Under the pieces are notes generated by a model, which did no database searches, was not told where the DNA came from, and worked only from the letters and a program-made list of their open reading frames with translations. This document shows positions 28,720-40,505 of a DNA stretch of 56,195 nucleotides, one piece after another (the stretch's first letter is position 1; each line of letters opens with the position of its first letter). This DNA is from Paenibacillus oryzisoli (GTDB lineage: Bacteria > Bacillota > Bacilli > Paenibacillales > NBRC-103111). Made by a program: the position numbers and the translations under genes. The stretch spans positions 1 to 56,195 of the forward strand of contig NZ_LYPB01000039.1 of NCBI RefSeq assembly GCF_001653565.1, read 5' to 3'.

Positions 28720-31700
28720 ATGAGTACGCAAGTAAAACGGACAGTTATTACGTTACTTACGCTTTTGCTACTTGTAACAATGAATTCGGTTTTTGTGAGA
28801 CAAGTTTCAGCGGCGGATGAGTACGATACGCTCCGAGACAGATGGAAGGAGATGCTAACCGGAGGAACAGCTTATAATCCACTCGATCCAGACATAGCCC
28901 CTCAAATTACAGCGCTTACCACTACAGCGAATACAAACTGGAGTGCCATGGATAATACACCAAGTACCTATCTGTGGAGTGACCTGGCGAGCACAACGAT
29001 TTCCAGTCAAATCACATCGATGTATGGTCGGTTAAAGTCAATGGCGCTTGCCTATGCCACGACAGGTTCAACACTTCAGAACGATTCGGCGTTACTCGCG
29101 GATATTATCACTGGACTAGATTGGATGAACGCGAATCGGTATAATGCGAGCGGTACGCCTTCTAACCCAAGTAATACGAAATATGATAACTGGTGGGATT
29201 TTGAGATTGGCGCACCGCTTGCGCTCAATGATATTGTGGTGCTGCTGTATGCACAATTAACTGCCGCTCAAATTACCAGCTATATGAGTGCAATAGAGCA
29301 TTTCCAACCAACGATTACGATGACCGGAGCTAATCGAACATGGGAGTGCACGATTATCGGTGTTCGCGGTATTCTTGTGAAGAACGCAACGAAAATCGCT
29401 AACGCTCGGGATGGGCTAAGCACGATATTTAATTATGTAACTAACGGTGACGGGTTTTATGCGGACGGTTCGTTCATCCAGCATGTCAAGCATCCTTATA
29501 CCGGGGGTTACGGGACTGGATTGTTGCAGGATTTAGCCAACTTGATGTATGTACTCAATGGCTCCACATGGGCCGTTACAGATGTCGACAAGCATAATGT
29601 ATATAAATGGGTATACGATTCGTTTGAGCCCTTGATCTATAGGGGGGCAATGATGGATATGACGAGAGGAAGGAATATTTCTCGTTCCTATGCGCAAGAC
29701 CATGATGCCGGCAACAGTGCAATTAAAGCAATTATACGTATTTCACAATCTGCACAGACGACGGACGCAACAGCGTTCAGGAGTATGGTGAAATACTGGA
29801 TAGATACGGATACGTATAAGAATTTCTTCTCGTTTGTACCAATCAATATGATCGTTCTAGGAAAAGAAATAGCTGCCAATGCAACCTCTCGTGGGGAGTT
29901 AATTGCGAATAAGCAATTCCCCAATATGGCTCGCACGGTTCATCTGCGTCCTGGTTTTGGTTTGGGAATCAGTATGTCTTCTAACCGAATTTATAACTTC
30001 GAATCCATCAATGACGAGAATGTAAAAGGTTGGTATGTTGGAAATGGCATGACTTATTTATATAATAATGACCTTTCTCAATTTTCAAATGATTTCTGGC
30101 CGACTGTAAATAAATATCGCTTGCCGGGTACAACGGTAGATACAATGTCAAGAACCAACAGCAGTGGGAGTAATTATCTGAGTTCGAGTGATTGGGTTGG
30201 CGGTACATCAATTCTAGGTTTGTATGGAACAACTGGCATGGAACTCGATGCCTGGAGCAGTAATTTAACGGCGAAGAAATCGTGGTTTATGTTCGACGAT
30301 GAAGTCGTGGCGCTTGGTGCCGGGATTACGAATACAGGCCAGACTGGCAATGGATGGGACGGTACACCCCGGAAAGTGGAGACCATTGCAGAGAACCGCA
30401 AGCTGAACAGCAGCGGGAATAATGCGTTGACGGTAAATGGAACGGCTAAGTCTTCCATCCTGGGATGGTCGGAAACGATGACGGGTGTCAACTGGGCCCA
30501 CCTGGCGGGAAGCGTATCCGGCTCGGATATCGGCTATTATTTCCCTGGAGGCACGACACTGAATGGAAAGCGCGAAGCCAGAACAGGCAAATGGAGTGAT
30601 ATCGATGGAAGAGATGGAACCTCTGCTACGAATATAACCAGTAATTATTTGACAATGTGGTTTGATCATGGCGTGAATCCGACAGACTCGACATATTCGT
30701 ATGTCATGTTGCCAGGGAAAACGAGTACACAAGTAAGCAGCTATGCGAGTAGTCCACATGTTTCGGTATTGGAGAATTCCATCTCAGCCCAAGCCGTGAA
30801 AGAAACGACATTGAATGTTGTTGGCATGAATTTCTGGGCGGATGCACTGAAATGGGTGCAGGTAAGCGGGACCAACTTCCTTTCCAGCGATAAGAAGGCC
30901 TCCGTCATGACCAAGGAAAATGCAGGTGGAGAAATTGAAGTAGCCGTGTCCGATCCGACACAAGCCAACACGGGCAGCATCAATATTGAAATTAACCGAA
31001 GTGCAACAGGTTATCTGTCCTATGACTCGGGAGTTACGATTACCCAGTTGTCCCCGACAATTAAACTATCAGTTAATGTGAATGCAACCAAAGGTAAAAC
31101 ACTGAAAGCCAAGTTTAGCTACACTGGGGGGACCCCTATTTCCGATAGTGACATCATTATCGATAACACCTCTGCAGAATATACGGGTACTTGGTTATCT
31201 TCGTCATTTTTGCCGAATTATTATGGCTCCGACTATGCGTATAATAATTCCGGAACAGGCGCGGATAAAATCAGATGGAGACCGACGATTCCAACGACTG
31301 GCAATTATAATGTGTACTATAGGATACCGGATGGAAACACTGCTCGATCCACCAACGCACCATTCACGGTGTATTATAACGGTGGCTCTCAACTGTATAC
31401 GGTTAATCAGCAGACTGTACCGGGAGGATCGTGGCTTATGTTGGGAACGCATAACTTTACATCAGGCACTGCCGGGTATGTAGAGTTAACCGATAATGCC
31501 AATGGTACTTATGTGAATGCTGATGCTATAAAGTTTAGTCCTGCCAGTCCAATCAATCTTGCGCCTTCTGCTTCACTGTCAGTGGATACCACAAATGGTG
31601 CTTTTACCAAAGAATTAGCTGTTGACGGAATCAAGAATGTTCAAAGCAGCAGATGGTTGTCTACGAATACGGCGGAACCCCACTGGTTTCAATTGGATTG

Positions 31701-31989
31701 GGTGTCGAGTAAGACAATCAACAAGGTTAAGATTTGGAGCGGTTCCACAAGTGGGCCGGATTGGCAGATCGACACGTTCAAAATGCAGTATTGGAATGGA
31801 AGCGCTTGGGTAGACATTCCCGGGGCTAGTGTCGCAGGCAATACGAAAGACGGAATGAGCGGTCAGTACAACGATCTAAACTTCACGGCAATAACAACGA
31901 CGAAGATACGGATGTACATTACCGATGCCACCTCTGTCGGAAGTAACACGGATGCTCGGTTGTTTGAAATTGAAGTGTGGGGAAATTAA
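28720..31989 (+). CDS. Secreted PL8-family polysaccharide lyase (xanthan/hyaluronate/chondroitin lyase type) with golvesin-like and discoidin domains
   Basis: A 1089-residue exported lyase. The signal peptide ends at about Ala31 (VSAA). The PL8 alpha/alpha toroid carries NWWDFEIGAPLAL, then TGANR with candidate catalytic Asn205, DGSFIQH with His255, YTGGYG with Tyr264, and RGRNISR. The Asn/His/Tyr order and the 9-residue His-Tyr spacing match characterised xanthan lyases of the family. Central and C-terminal beta domains run to about 800, a golvesin-like module (about 830-955, SDYAYNNSGTGADKIRW) and a discoidin module (about 960-1088) follow. PL8 enzymes cleave by beta-elimination next to a uronic acid, leaving an unsaturated uronyl end. 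Start ATG 28720 has AAGGAGG; the longer frame from 28648 overlaps the upstream gene. The exact polymer (xanthan versus a glycosaminoglycan-like glycan) cannot be settled by reading. Confidence 0.88.
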   Translation: MSTQVKRTVITLLTLLLLVTMNSVFVRQVSAADEYDTLRDRWKEMLTGGTAYNPLDPDIAPQITALTTTANTNWSAMDNTPSTYLWSDLASTTISSQITSMYGRLKSMALAYATTGSTLQNDSALLADIITGLDWMNANRYNASGTPSNPSNTKYDNWWDFEIGAPLALNDIVVLLYAQLTAAQITSYMSAIEHFQPTITMTGANRTWECTIIGVRGILVKNATKIANARDGLSTIFNYVTNGDGFYADGSFIQHVKHPYTGGYGTGLLQDLANLMYVLNGSTWAVTDVDKHNVYKWVYDSFEPLIYRGAMMDMTRGRNISRSYAQDHDAGNSAIKAIIRISQSAQTTDATAFRSMVKYWIDTDTYKNFFSFVPINMIVLGKEIAANATSRGELIANKQFPNMARTVHLRPGFGLGISMSSNRIYNFESINDENVKGWYVGNGMTYLYNNDLSQFSNDFWPTVNKYRLPGTTVDTMSRTNSSGSNYLSSSDWVGGTSILGLYGTTGMELDAWSSNLTAKKSWFMFDDEVVALGAGITNTGQTGNGWDGTPRKVETIAENRKLNSSGNNALTVNGTAKSSILGWSETMTGVNWAHLAGSVSGSDIGYYFPGGTTLNGKREARTGKWSDIDGRDGTSATNITSNYLTMWFDHGVNPTDSTYSYVMLPGKTSTQVSSYASSPHVSVLENSISAQAVKETTLNVVGMNFWADALKWVQVSGTNFLSSDKKASVMTKENAGGEIEVAVSDPTQANTGSINIEINRSATGYLSYDSGVTITQLSPTIKLSVNVNATKGKTLKAKFSYTGGTPISDSDIIIDNTSAEYTGTWLSSSFLPNYYGSDYAYNNSGTGADKIRWRPTIPTTGNYNVYYRIPDGNTARSTNAPFTVYYNGGSQLYTVNQQTVPGGSWLMLGTHNFTSGTAGYVELTDNANGTYVNADAIKFSPASPINLAPSASLSVDTTNGAFTKELAVDGIKNVQSSRWLSTNTAEPHWFQLDWVSSKTINKVKIWSGSTSGPDWQIDTFKMQYWNGSAWVDIPGASVAGNTKDGMSGQYNDLNFTAITTTKIRMYITDATSVGSNTDARLFEIEVWGN

Positions 31990-32007
31990 GTCGGAATAAG
32001 ATAGACG

Positions 32008-32036
32008 GACTGCATAGCTTCTAGGGCTATGCAGTC
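32008..32036. other. Perfect hairpin between lyase and FAD oxidoreductase genes
   Basis: Arms GACTGCATAGC and GCTATGCAGTC (11 bp, perfect) with a 7-base loop. There is no clean T run after it, so it may be a weak terminator, an mRNA stabiliser or a processing site. Confidence 0.6.
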
Positions 32037-32121
32037 GTTCCTTTGAGTCTATCCGGGTGGTGTAAGCATTTTTTTATCAATAATTTTACTCGAGTAGATT
32101 CGAGAGAAGGAGCATTCATCA

Positions 32122-34437
32122 ATGATACAAAAAAATGAGCATTATGATGTAGTCGTTTGCGGAGGCGGACTGGCGGGATTCTGTGCAGGAGTAGCTGCAG
32201 CAAGACAGGGAGCCAAAGCCTGCATTGTTCAAGACAGACCTGTCTTCGGAGGGAATAGTTCATCTGAAATTCGAGTAACTCCCCACGGGGCGGCAGCATT
32301 TCATGCGTATGCAAGGGAAACAGGCATTCTCTCAGAGCTTCTGATTGAAGAACGGGCTCGCAATCATGAGGAAATCTTGGAAAATGGTTGGACGAACAGT
32401 GTTTGGGACATGGTCATGTATGATATGGCAATGAGTACGCCTAATCTTACTTTTCACTTGAACACTTCCATTCAGCAAGTGGTTATCGATGCAAACAAGC
32501 ATATTCAGTCGGTTATCGGACGAATTGCGAATAGCGAAACGGAGCTCACGATCTCCGGAAGTATGTTCATTGATTGTACGGGAGACGGTATTGTAGCGGA
32601 TTTAGCTGGTTGCGAATGGAGAATGGGAACTGAAAGCCGTGAAGAGTTTAACGAGCCTCATGCCCCGCTCCAAGCTAGCCAAGACACGATGGGCAATTCC
32701 ATTCATTTCAAGGCCAAAGATATGGGGCGCCAGGTACCGTTTAAAGCTCCTGACTGGGCAGTCAAATACGAAGATGCGAGTTTCTTCTATAAGCAGGGCA
32801 GAACTCCGAATGATGTTCGAGGGGGGTATTGGTGGCTAGAAATTGGGGTCCCATGGCATACCATTTACGATTCGGAAGATATCCGGCATGAATTGACTTG
32901 CCATACGCTTGGCGTATGGGATTGGATTAAGAACAGGGATCCTGAAACAATGGAGCTAGCAGCTAATTATGCGATTGATTGGATTGGGCAAGTGCCAGGC
33001 AAGCGCGAAAGTCGCCGGATTATTGGGGATTATTTTATGACCGAGCATGATATTTTGAACAGAAAGGTATTTGAAGACGAGATTGCATTCGGAGGCTGGT
33101 TCATCGATTTACACACGCCTGGCGGATTGTTGGCTCCTACTAGCGAACCGAATTCAGCAGCTGGTTATCAGGGTGATTACAATGTTAAAAGTTACTGTGG
33201 GCCATACGGCGTACCGCTAGGCATCTGTATAGCGAAAGATGTCAACAATCTGATGATGGCTGGGCGCAATGTGAGTGTCACTCATGCTGCTTTAGGAACA
33301 GTTCGTGTTATGGGCACAACAGCGCTCATGGGGCAGGCTGTAGGAACAGCTGCTGGTCTTGCCGTCAGCAAGAACGTCCCGATCAGGACGATTTCCAATC
33401 ACCATATTCGTGAATTGAAGCAAACGCTGATTAAGGATGGATGTTTTCTTCCCAATAATAGGAATGAAGATGAGTATGATCTTGCACGTTCAGCACGGTT
33501 GTCAGCCAGCAGTGAAGCTGTCGTCCATGGCGTCGGACCGGAGAGTCGAGATGCGGAAACGCCTTTACTGAAACGTTGGTGGGATACAGCACCGAAGAAG
33601 CTGGAGTTACATGTGGTGAAGAAGCCTGAGGTCCAATTATTAACGAAACTCGGACAATGGATCGCGATGGGAACATCGGAGCTGCGCCAGGTCGCTGTAT
33701 GCTTGACGAATACTTCGGATCAGGTTCAAGTGGTTAGGAGTTCACTTGTTCCTGTAAACGATATTTGGGATTACCGTGTTAACACGGGAACAGTTCTAGC
33801 CGAGGCGGAATTATTGGTTGCTCCTGGCGAAGCACAATGGATCGAGTGGGAGGTCCAGTTGACCGATTTGAAACCAAACTCATATATTCGTCTTGATCTA
33901 TCGAGCAATGAGCATGTAATCTGGCATCGTGCCGGTGGAATTGAGCCTGGCCAAACCTCAGCTTGGGATATGGGCAACGGACAAATGCGTGGTGTGAAAT
34001 ATGCACTTAGCTACCGGGTTGAACCCGCGCAGCCTAGCTACGGCGCTGTGAATGCCATCAGTGGTGTGACACGGCCGCACCAGTCCACGAATTTGTGGAA
34101 GTCCGACCCGCAGCAGCCGCTATCCCAGTGGCTTCAGTTGGAATGGGAAGAAGCTGTGACAATTCGTGAAGTACATCTGACATTCCCAGGACAGTTGCTG
34201 ACGGAATACCATTATTACCCGCCATTTTATAAGGATCCGCAATGTCCAAGGGTCTATACTATCCAAGCATGGAGGGAAGAAAGCTGGGAGGACCTTGTGC
34301 ATATCAAGGACAATTATCAGAGGCAAATGAAGCATAGCTTGTCTGAAGAAGTGAAGACTGCTAAATTGAGGATCGTTGTTCATGCAACGAACGGCGATCC
34401 ATCTGCCGCGATCTATGAGGTTCGCTGTTATTCATGA
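32122..34437 (+). CDS. FAD-dependent oxidoreductase with C-terminal discoidin-like domain, close paralogue of 3629-5968
   Basis: A 771-residue cytosolic flavoprotein: YDVVVCGGGLAGFCAGVAAA near residue 8, [43 protein letters not shown], and a C-terminal galactose-binding-like domain (SQWLQLEWEEAVTIREV ... AAIYEVRCYS). It shares nearly all motifs, in the same order and length, with the gene at 3629. ATG 32122 is preceded by GAAGGAG. It comes 132 bases after the lyase gene with a hairpin between, and ends at the bidirectional terminator facing katG. Probable sugar oxidoreductase; electron acceptor unknown (oxygen would yield peroxide). Confidence 0.87.
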   Translation: MIQKNEHYDVVVCGGGLAGFCAGVAAARQGAKACIVQDRPVFGGNSSSEIRVTPHGAAAFHAYARETGILSELLIEERARNHEEILENGWTNSVWDMVMYDMAMSTPNLTFHLNTSIQQVVIDANKHIQSVIGRIANSETELTISGSMFIDCTGDGIVADLAGCEWRMGTESREEFNEPHAPLQASQDTMGNSIHFKAKDMGRQVPFKAPDWAVKYEDASFFYKQGRTPNDVRGGYWWLEIGVPWHTIYDSEDIRHELTCHTLGVWDWIKNRDPETMELAANYAIDWIGQVPGKRESRRIIGDYFMTEHDILNRKVFEDEIAFGGWFIDLHTPGGLLAPTSEPNSAAGYQGDYNVKSYCGPYGVPLGICIAKDVNNLMMAGRNVSVTHAALGTVRVMGTTALMGQAVGTAAGLAVSKNVPIRTISNHHIRELKQTLIKDGCFLPNNRNEDEYDLARSARLSASSEAVVHGVGPESRDAETPLLKRWWDTAPKKLELHVVKKPEVQLLTKLGQWIAMGTSELRQVAVCLTNTSDQVQVVRSSLVPVNDIWDYRVNTGTVLAEAELLVAPGEAQWIEWEVQLTDLKPNSYIRLDLSSNEHVIWHRAGGIEPGQTSAWDMGNGQMRGVKYALSYRVEPAQPSYGAVNAISGVTRPHQSTNLWKSDPQQPLSQWLQLEWEEAVTIREVHLTFPGQLLTEYHYYPPFYKDPQCPRVYTIQAWREESWEDLVHIKDNYQRQMKHSLSEEVKTAKLRIVVHATNGDPSAAIYEVRCYS

Positions 34438-34457
34438 ATTGCATTGAAGTTCAAGGT

Positions 34458-34511
34458 ATGATGCGCAAAAACTCTACCCATTTTGTTGTGGGTAGAGTTT
34501 TTGCGCATCAT
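34458..34511. terminator. Bidirectional terminator with 23-bp perfect arms
   Basis: Two 23-base arms (34458-34480 and 34489-34511) pair perfectly around an 8-base loop. An AAAAA in the left arm and TTTTT in the right arm supply U runs in either direction. It sits between the convergent FAD oxidoreductase and katG genes. Confidence 0.85.
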
Positions 34512-34548
34512 ATTCGCTATAAAAATAGGAGGTAGCTGGCGTTGGTTT

Positions 34549-36777
<2,229 letters not shown>

Positions 36778-36792
36778 TTATAATTATTATAA
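36778..36792. promoter_or_regulatory. PerR box upstream of katG
   Basis: TTATAATTATTATAA is an exact match to the Bacillus PerR consensus TTATAATNATTATAA. It lies in the promoter region of katG, so peroxide should derepress the gene. Confidence 0.85.
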
Positions 36793-36940
36793 TTTAATAT
36801 ATAATACAATCGAGGAAGAAATCAATGACTTTTTGTACATACCAAATTCATCGTTCTCTTCCTACTGGTTGTCTCTCTTATTTATATTGCTATAGATGAA
36901 AATGAATGCCATAATATTCAACTATTCGAATAGGGAGTGC

Positions 36941-38497
36941 CTATTGTCGCCGCGGCGCCTGCAATTCTAATTTATAAGCCGTTGGCGTAACGCCTACATG
37001 CTTTTCGAACTTACCGCTGAAATAGGCAGGGTCATTATATCCAACTTTCTTGGCAAGCTCAGCAATTTTCAAATCCGTTCGGCGCAGCAAGCGCTTCGCT
37101 TCCTCGATGCGAACCTGATGAAGATATTCATTGAAATGAATTTCTTTCTTTCTACGGAAGAGCTGTCCTAAATAGGCATGATTCATATAAAATTTGGCGG
37201 CAACATCTTTTAGAGTCATATTTTCGTGGTAATGACTACTTACATAGAGCTCAATCTGATCGATGATCCCGAAATTCTGTTGAGCACGGAGGAAAGCTAT
37301 TTCCGTGCCAATCTGCTGGCAAGTATCCAGAAATGTCTCTCGCTGAATACGGATCGGCGTAGTTGTGCAGGTGAGATCAATATGATTAGCGGCTGTGATA
37401 ATCGGCTGAATATCGCCGTTCATTTCGGCGACATACTTCTCGATCTCAAGCAAGAAACGATATAAGTGTACCTTAATGGTATCGGGAGAAATATACTGTT
37501 CCACAAAGTAAACAAAGATCGCTGTGACGATTCTTTCCATGTCTTGCGGATTATTATTTTCAATGGACTCTTTCAATTGTTGAAAGAAAGCGAGATATTC
37601 ATAGTGGCTTCTAAAAGGAGGAAGCAGCTTCATATCTTCATAGGCTAGAACCGTTGGGCGATTCATGTACAAGGAATAAACAGACGCAGCGCATGCAGCT
37701 CCGAATGCATCGGCTAACTGCTCAGATGAGTGAGCAAGAGGACCGAGAGAAAGAAACGCTTCCTGATCCAGGTTGTCGTGAATCGCATGAAGCAAGGCGT
37801 AGGCAAGCTGTTTTTCCTCCGTTTTACTGAGATGAGCAGATTCAGGGTGGATGAGTACCGCGATGAACCCGTCTGCGTCAATGTAAATGCGAAGGGACGC
37901 GTCGGACAACCGAAAGGTTTCCCGCACCGGCACCAGAAGCTGATGGATAGAGGTGTATGCAGGTTGGATGTGTTTCTGCAGCATGATAACCAGAAGTAAT
38001 ACAGGATAGTGAGCTTTTAAGGATTGGCAAAGTTCTATTCTCGTGTCATGGCTCGTTGTGCTGCGCAGTAATAATTGAATGGCATTCCGAGAATGGCTAT
38101 CGACAGGTAATGCGTGATCGATATTGAAGCTGGAGCGTATGCGTGAAAGTGCGATAATTAGCTCTTCTTTGTCCACAGGCTTAAGTAAATAATCCCGAAC
38201 TTGATAGCGGATCGCTTGACGAGCATAGTCAAATTCGTTAAAACCGGTCAACACGATAACGGGTGTCTGCAAATTGTGCTCTTCTCTCAAGGCTTGGATC
38301 AATTGAAGGCCATCCATTCTCGGCATGCGGATATCGGTAATAATGACATCCGGCATATCCGCCAGAATGAGCTGTAGAGCTTGCTCGCCGTTTTTGGCTT
38401 TGGCGACAATGGTATAACCGTATTTCTCCCAAGGAATAAGTTGGGCTAAGCCCGCGCGAATAACGGGTTCATCGTCTACGAGAAGAACTTTCAACAT
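36941..38497 (-). CDS. YesN-type response regulator (receiver + AraC HTH), system 3
   Basis: A 518-residue regulator. The receiver shows LVDDEPVIRAG, phospho-acceptor Asp55 in TDIRMPRMDG and Lys in DYLLKPVDKEE. A long linker precedes the AraC double helix-turn-helix (LKDVAAKFYMNHAYLGQLFRRKK, IAELAKKVGYNDPAYFSGKFEKHVG). ATG 38497 has AAGGAG upstream. It follows its kinase gene by 15 bases. Expected to activate the divergent operon at 40506-48210. Confidence 0.93.
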   Translation of the reverse strand: MLKVLLVDDEPVIRAGLAQLIPWEKYGYTIVAKAKNGEQALQLILADMPDVIITDIRMPRMDGLQLIQALREEHNLQTPVIVLTGFNEFDYARQAIRYQVRDYLLKPVDKEELIIALSRIRSSFNIDHALPVDSHSRNAIQLLLRSTTSHDTRIELCQSLKAHYPVLLLVIMLQKHIQPAYTSIHQLLVPVRETFRLSDASLRIYIDADGFIAVLIHPESAHLSKTEEKQLAYALLHAIHDNLDQEAFLSLGPLAHSSEQLADAFGAACAASVYSLYMNRPTVLAYEDMKLLPPFRSHYEYLAFFQQLKESIENNNPQDMERIVTAIFVYFVEQYISPDTIKVHLYRFLLEIEKYVAEMNGDIQPIITAANHIDLTCTTTPIRIQRETFLDTCQQIGTEIAFLRAQQNFGIIDQIELYVSSHYHENMTLKDVAAKFYMNHAYLGQLFRRKKEIHFNEYLHQVRIEEAKRLLRRTDLKIAELAKKVGYNDPAYFSGKFEKHVGVTPTAYKLELQAPRRQ

Positions 38498-38512
38498 GTT
38501 CGCACAACTCCT

Positions 38513-40303
38513 TTAATTTTCATCAAAGCCATTGATTGGATGCTTTCGGCAGAGAGGAATTTTTAACTCAATGGATGTAAATTCATGTTCTCTGCTGTTG
38601 ATGTTAAATTCGAATCGATCCTGAAAGAAAAAGGTAATCCGGCGAAATACATTTTGCATGCCGATTCGGTTAAGTTGCGGTTCTTTAGCTCGAACGTTCT
38701 CCAATAATTGATCTAACTTCTCTGGTTTCATTCCTAGGCCATTATCTTCAATATAGAAAACCAGATAATCCCCTTCCGCATAGACGCGAATAGACACTAG
38801 CCCTTTCTCATCTAATCCTTGTATCCCGTGCTTAAATGCATTCTCCACAAAGGGTTGAAAGACCATGGAGGGAATGTAGCAGGGAAGCGTGTTCTTCTCA
38901 ACTTCAATCGAATAATCGATTTCATCTTCAAACCGGTATTTCTGTATAGAGAGAAATTCCTGAATCATGGCCAATTCTTCTTCTACGGTTACCCATTCCC
39001 GGTTGGAAGTGAGGAACCTTCTATATGACTTCGACATGTAGCTTAAAATATCTGCTGTCTCTAGTTCCCCTTTGATCACAGATTTCATCCGAATGGTCTC
39101 TAATACGTTGAATAAGTAGTGGGGATTAACCTGACTTTGCAAGGCTGTTAGCTCGGCTTGTCTACTTTCCAGTTCATAGTTCTTCTGCCGAAGTTCCGCC
39201 TCATACACATCGTTGATCAACTGTTTGACTTTGCGGATCATCCGGTTAAAGCTGTGGAACAAGAGACCGATCTCATCTTTTCCGACATGGGGATACTCAA
39301 TTAGCGTGAAATGCTGGTTATCGACCTTATCCATATGACGGGAGAGCAATCGTGTTCGGAAGTATAGGGATCTGGATATCAGAATAATGAGAATAGTTGC
39401 AAACAACAGCATAGCTAAAGCGATGAGCAAAACGTATTTCTTAGGCTGCTCTAACGCCTTATGGAAGACAGATTCCTCGTAACACCCGATAATTCGATAC
39501 CCTGTCATGGAATCAAACGTAGTGAGATTCTTGGTCATTGTAAATTGTTTATCCGGCACAGTAGCTGCATTGAAGAGGGCTAAGTATGGCTGCTGCGGCA
39601 AACTTGAATAAATGACTCTGTTATTGTCGTCAACAAGGGTAAATTTACCTAAGGTACTTTCACTATTAAAGATCTCAGCGAGGACATTATACCGGATATC
39701 CACTTTTAGTATTTTTTGATACTGGGAATAAGACGTAAAGTAATTCATTTTCCGAATGACACTGAACAGTCGTTCCCCATCGCCAGTCACTTCCTGTCCA
39801 AAATAGAACATATCTCGATGGCTGCTGGTGGTATTGAAAGATTGTGTGTACCAAGCGCTATTTACTATATCTGGCGTAATTCTGAGAACGCTTCCAGCGT
39901 TAAGAACAGTTGGATTATCCGTATAGAAATTAATGGTGAAATGATATTGGAAATAAGGGGTGACTCCGATAAGGGGAGTACGGAAATAACTCCCATAATT
40001 GAGGGTATAGTCTAGATTGTCTTGATAAGTGGTATCCAAACCTTCGTAGAAACTACGGGAAAAATATATATTGTTGCTCAACGCTGCGGCTTCTTTGAAG
40101 GAACGAGTCAGTTGATTATCTAGACGCTCAAGGGAAAGCTCGATATTTCGCTGCTCTTCCTTTTTCACGCTTTGGGTTATTTTGGCGTAGAACAAATAGT
40201 TACTCAGTGTGATGGGCAGGAATACGCAGAAAATGTAGATGAGCAGCAGTTTCTTATGGATTTTCATGTTATTCAATCTGGCTAAACCAAAGAATGCGGG
40301 CAT
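38513..40303 (-). CDS. YesM-type sensor histidine kinase, system 3
   Basis: A 596-residue membrane kinase with helix 1 (KLLLIYIFCVFLPITLSNYL), extracellular sensor of about 240 residues, helix 2 (YVLLIALAMLLFATILIILI), HAMP, a short coiled region, phospho-His in QVNPHYLFNVLE, and HATPase_c (EDNGLGM, IGMQNVFRRI). The longest frame begins at 40336, but ATG 40303 has GGAGGG 6 bases before it. It is divergent from the solute-binding protein gene at 40506. Confidence 0.92.
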   Translation of the reverse strand: MPAFFGLARLNNMKIHKKLLLIYIFCVFLPITLSNYLFYAKITQSVKKEEQRNIELSLERLDNQLTRSFKEAAALSNNIYFSRSFYEGLDTTYQDNLDYTLNYGSYFRTPLIGVTPYFQYHFTINFYTDNPTVLNAGSVLRITPDIVNSAWYTQSFNTTSSHRDMFYFGQEVTGDGERLFSVIRKMNYFTSYSQYQKILKVDIRYNVLAEIFNSESTLGKFTLVDDNNRVIYSSLPQQPYLALFNAATVPDKQFTMTKNLTTFDSMTGYRIIGCYEESVFHKALEQPKKYVLLIALAMLLFATILIILISRSLYFRTRLLSRHMDKVDNQHFTLIEYPHVGKDEIGLLFHSFNRMIRKVKQLINDVYEAELRQKNYELESRQAELTALQSQVNPHYLFNVLETIRMKSVIKGELETADILSYMSKSYRRFLTSNREWVTVEEELAMIQEFLSIQKYRFEDEIDYSIEVEKNTLPCYIPSMVFQPFVENAFKHGIQGLDEKGLVSIRVYAEGDYLVFYIEDNGLGMKPEKLDQLLENVRAKEPQLNRIGMQNVFRRITFFFQDRFEFNINSREHEFTSIELKIPLCRKHPINGFDEN

Positions 40304-40426
40304 CGGTAACCCTCCATCATGTATTGATTCCTTCATTATAAAGAGGGAACCATGCCAAGGGAAGGTCTCTGCGGGCTTACAAATGAAATGCTATAGTATT
40401 TCGAACGAATTCTATATTCTGTCATA

Positions 40427-40456
40427 TAGGAATGGTAAGATATTCCTACTTATAAT
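40427..40456 (+). promoter_or_regulatory. Candidate -10 element with adjoining inverted-repeat operator
   Basis: TATAAT at 40451-40456 lies 50 bases before the binding protein ATG. Directly upstream, TAGGAAT and ATTCCTA (40427-40433, 40442-40448) form a 7-bp inverted repeat covering the place of a -35 box, as expected where an AraC-type activator replaces a weak -35. Confidence 0.4.
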
Positions 40457-40505
40457 AGGTTTAGGTTAATGACCTGCACGATACAACCACAAGGAGTGAG
40501 TCCTA

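Noticed and set aside
32008..32036. Full terminator after the PL8 gene
   Set aside because: The stem is perfect but the following bases (GTTCCTTTG) do not form a U tract, so I list it only as a hairpin.
34458..34511. Attachment site or transposon end
   Set aside because: It sits exactly between convergent genes with U-rich tracts in both directions, which a bidirectional terminator explains.
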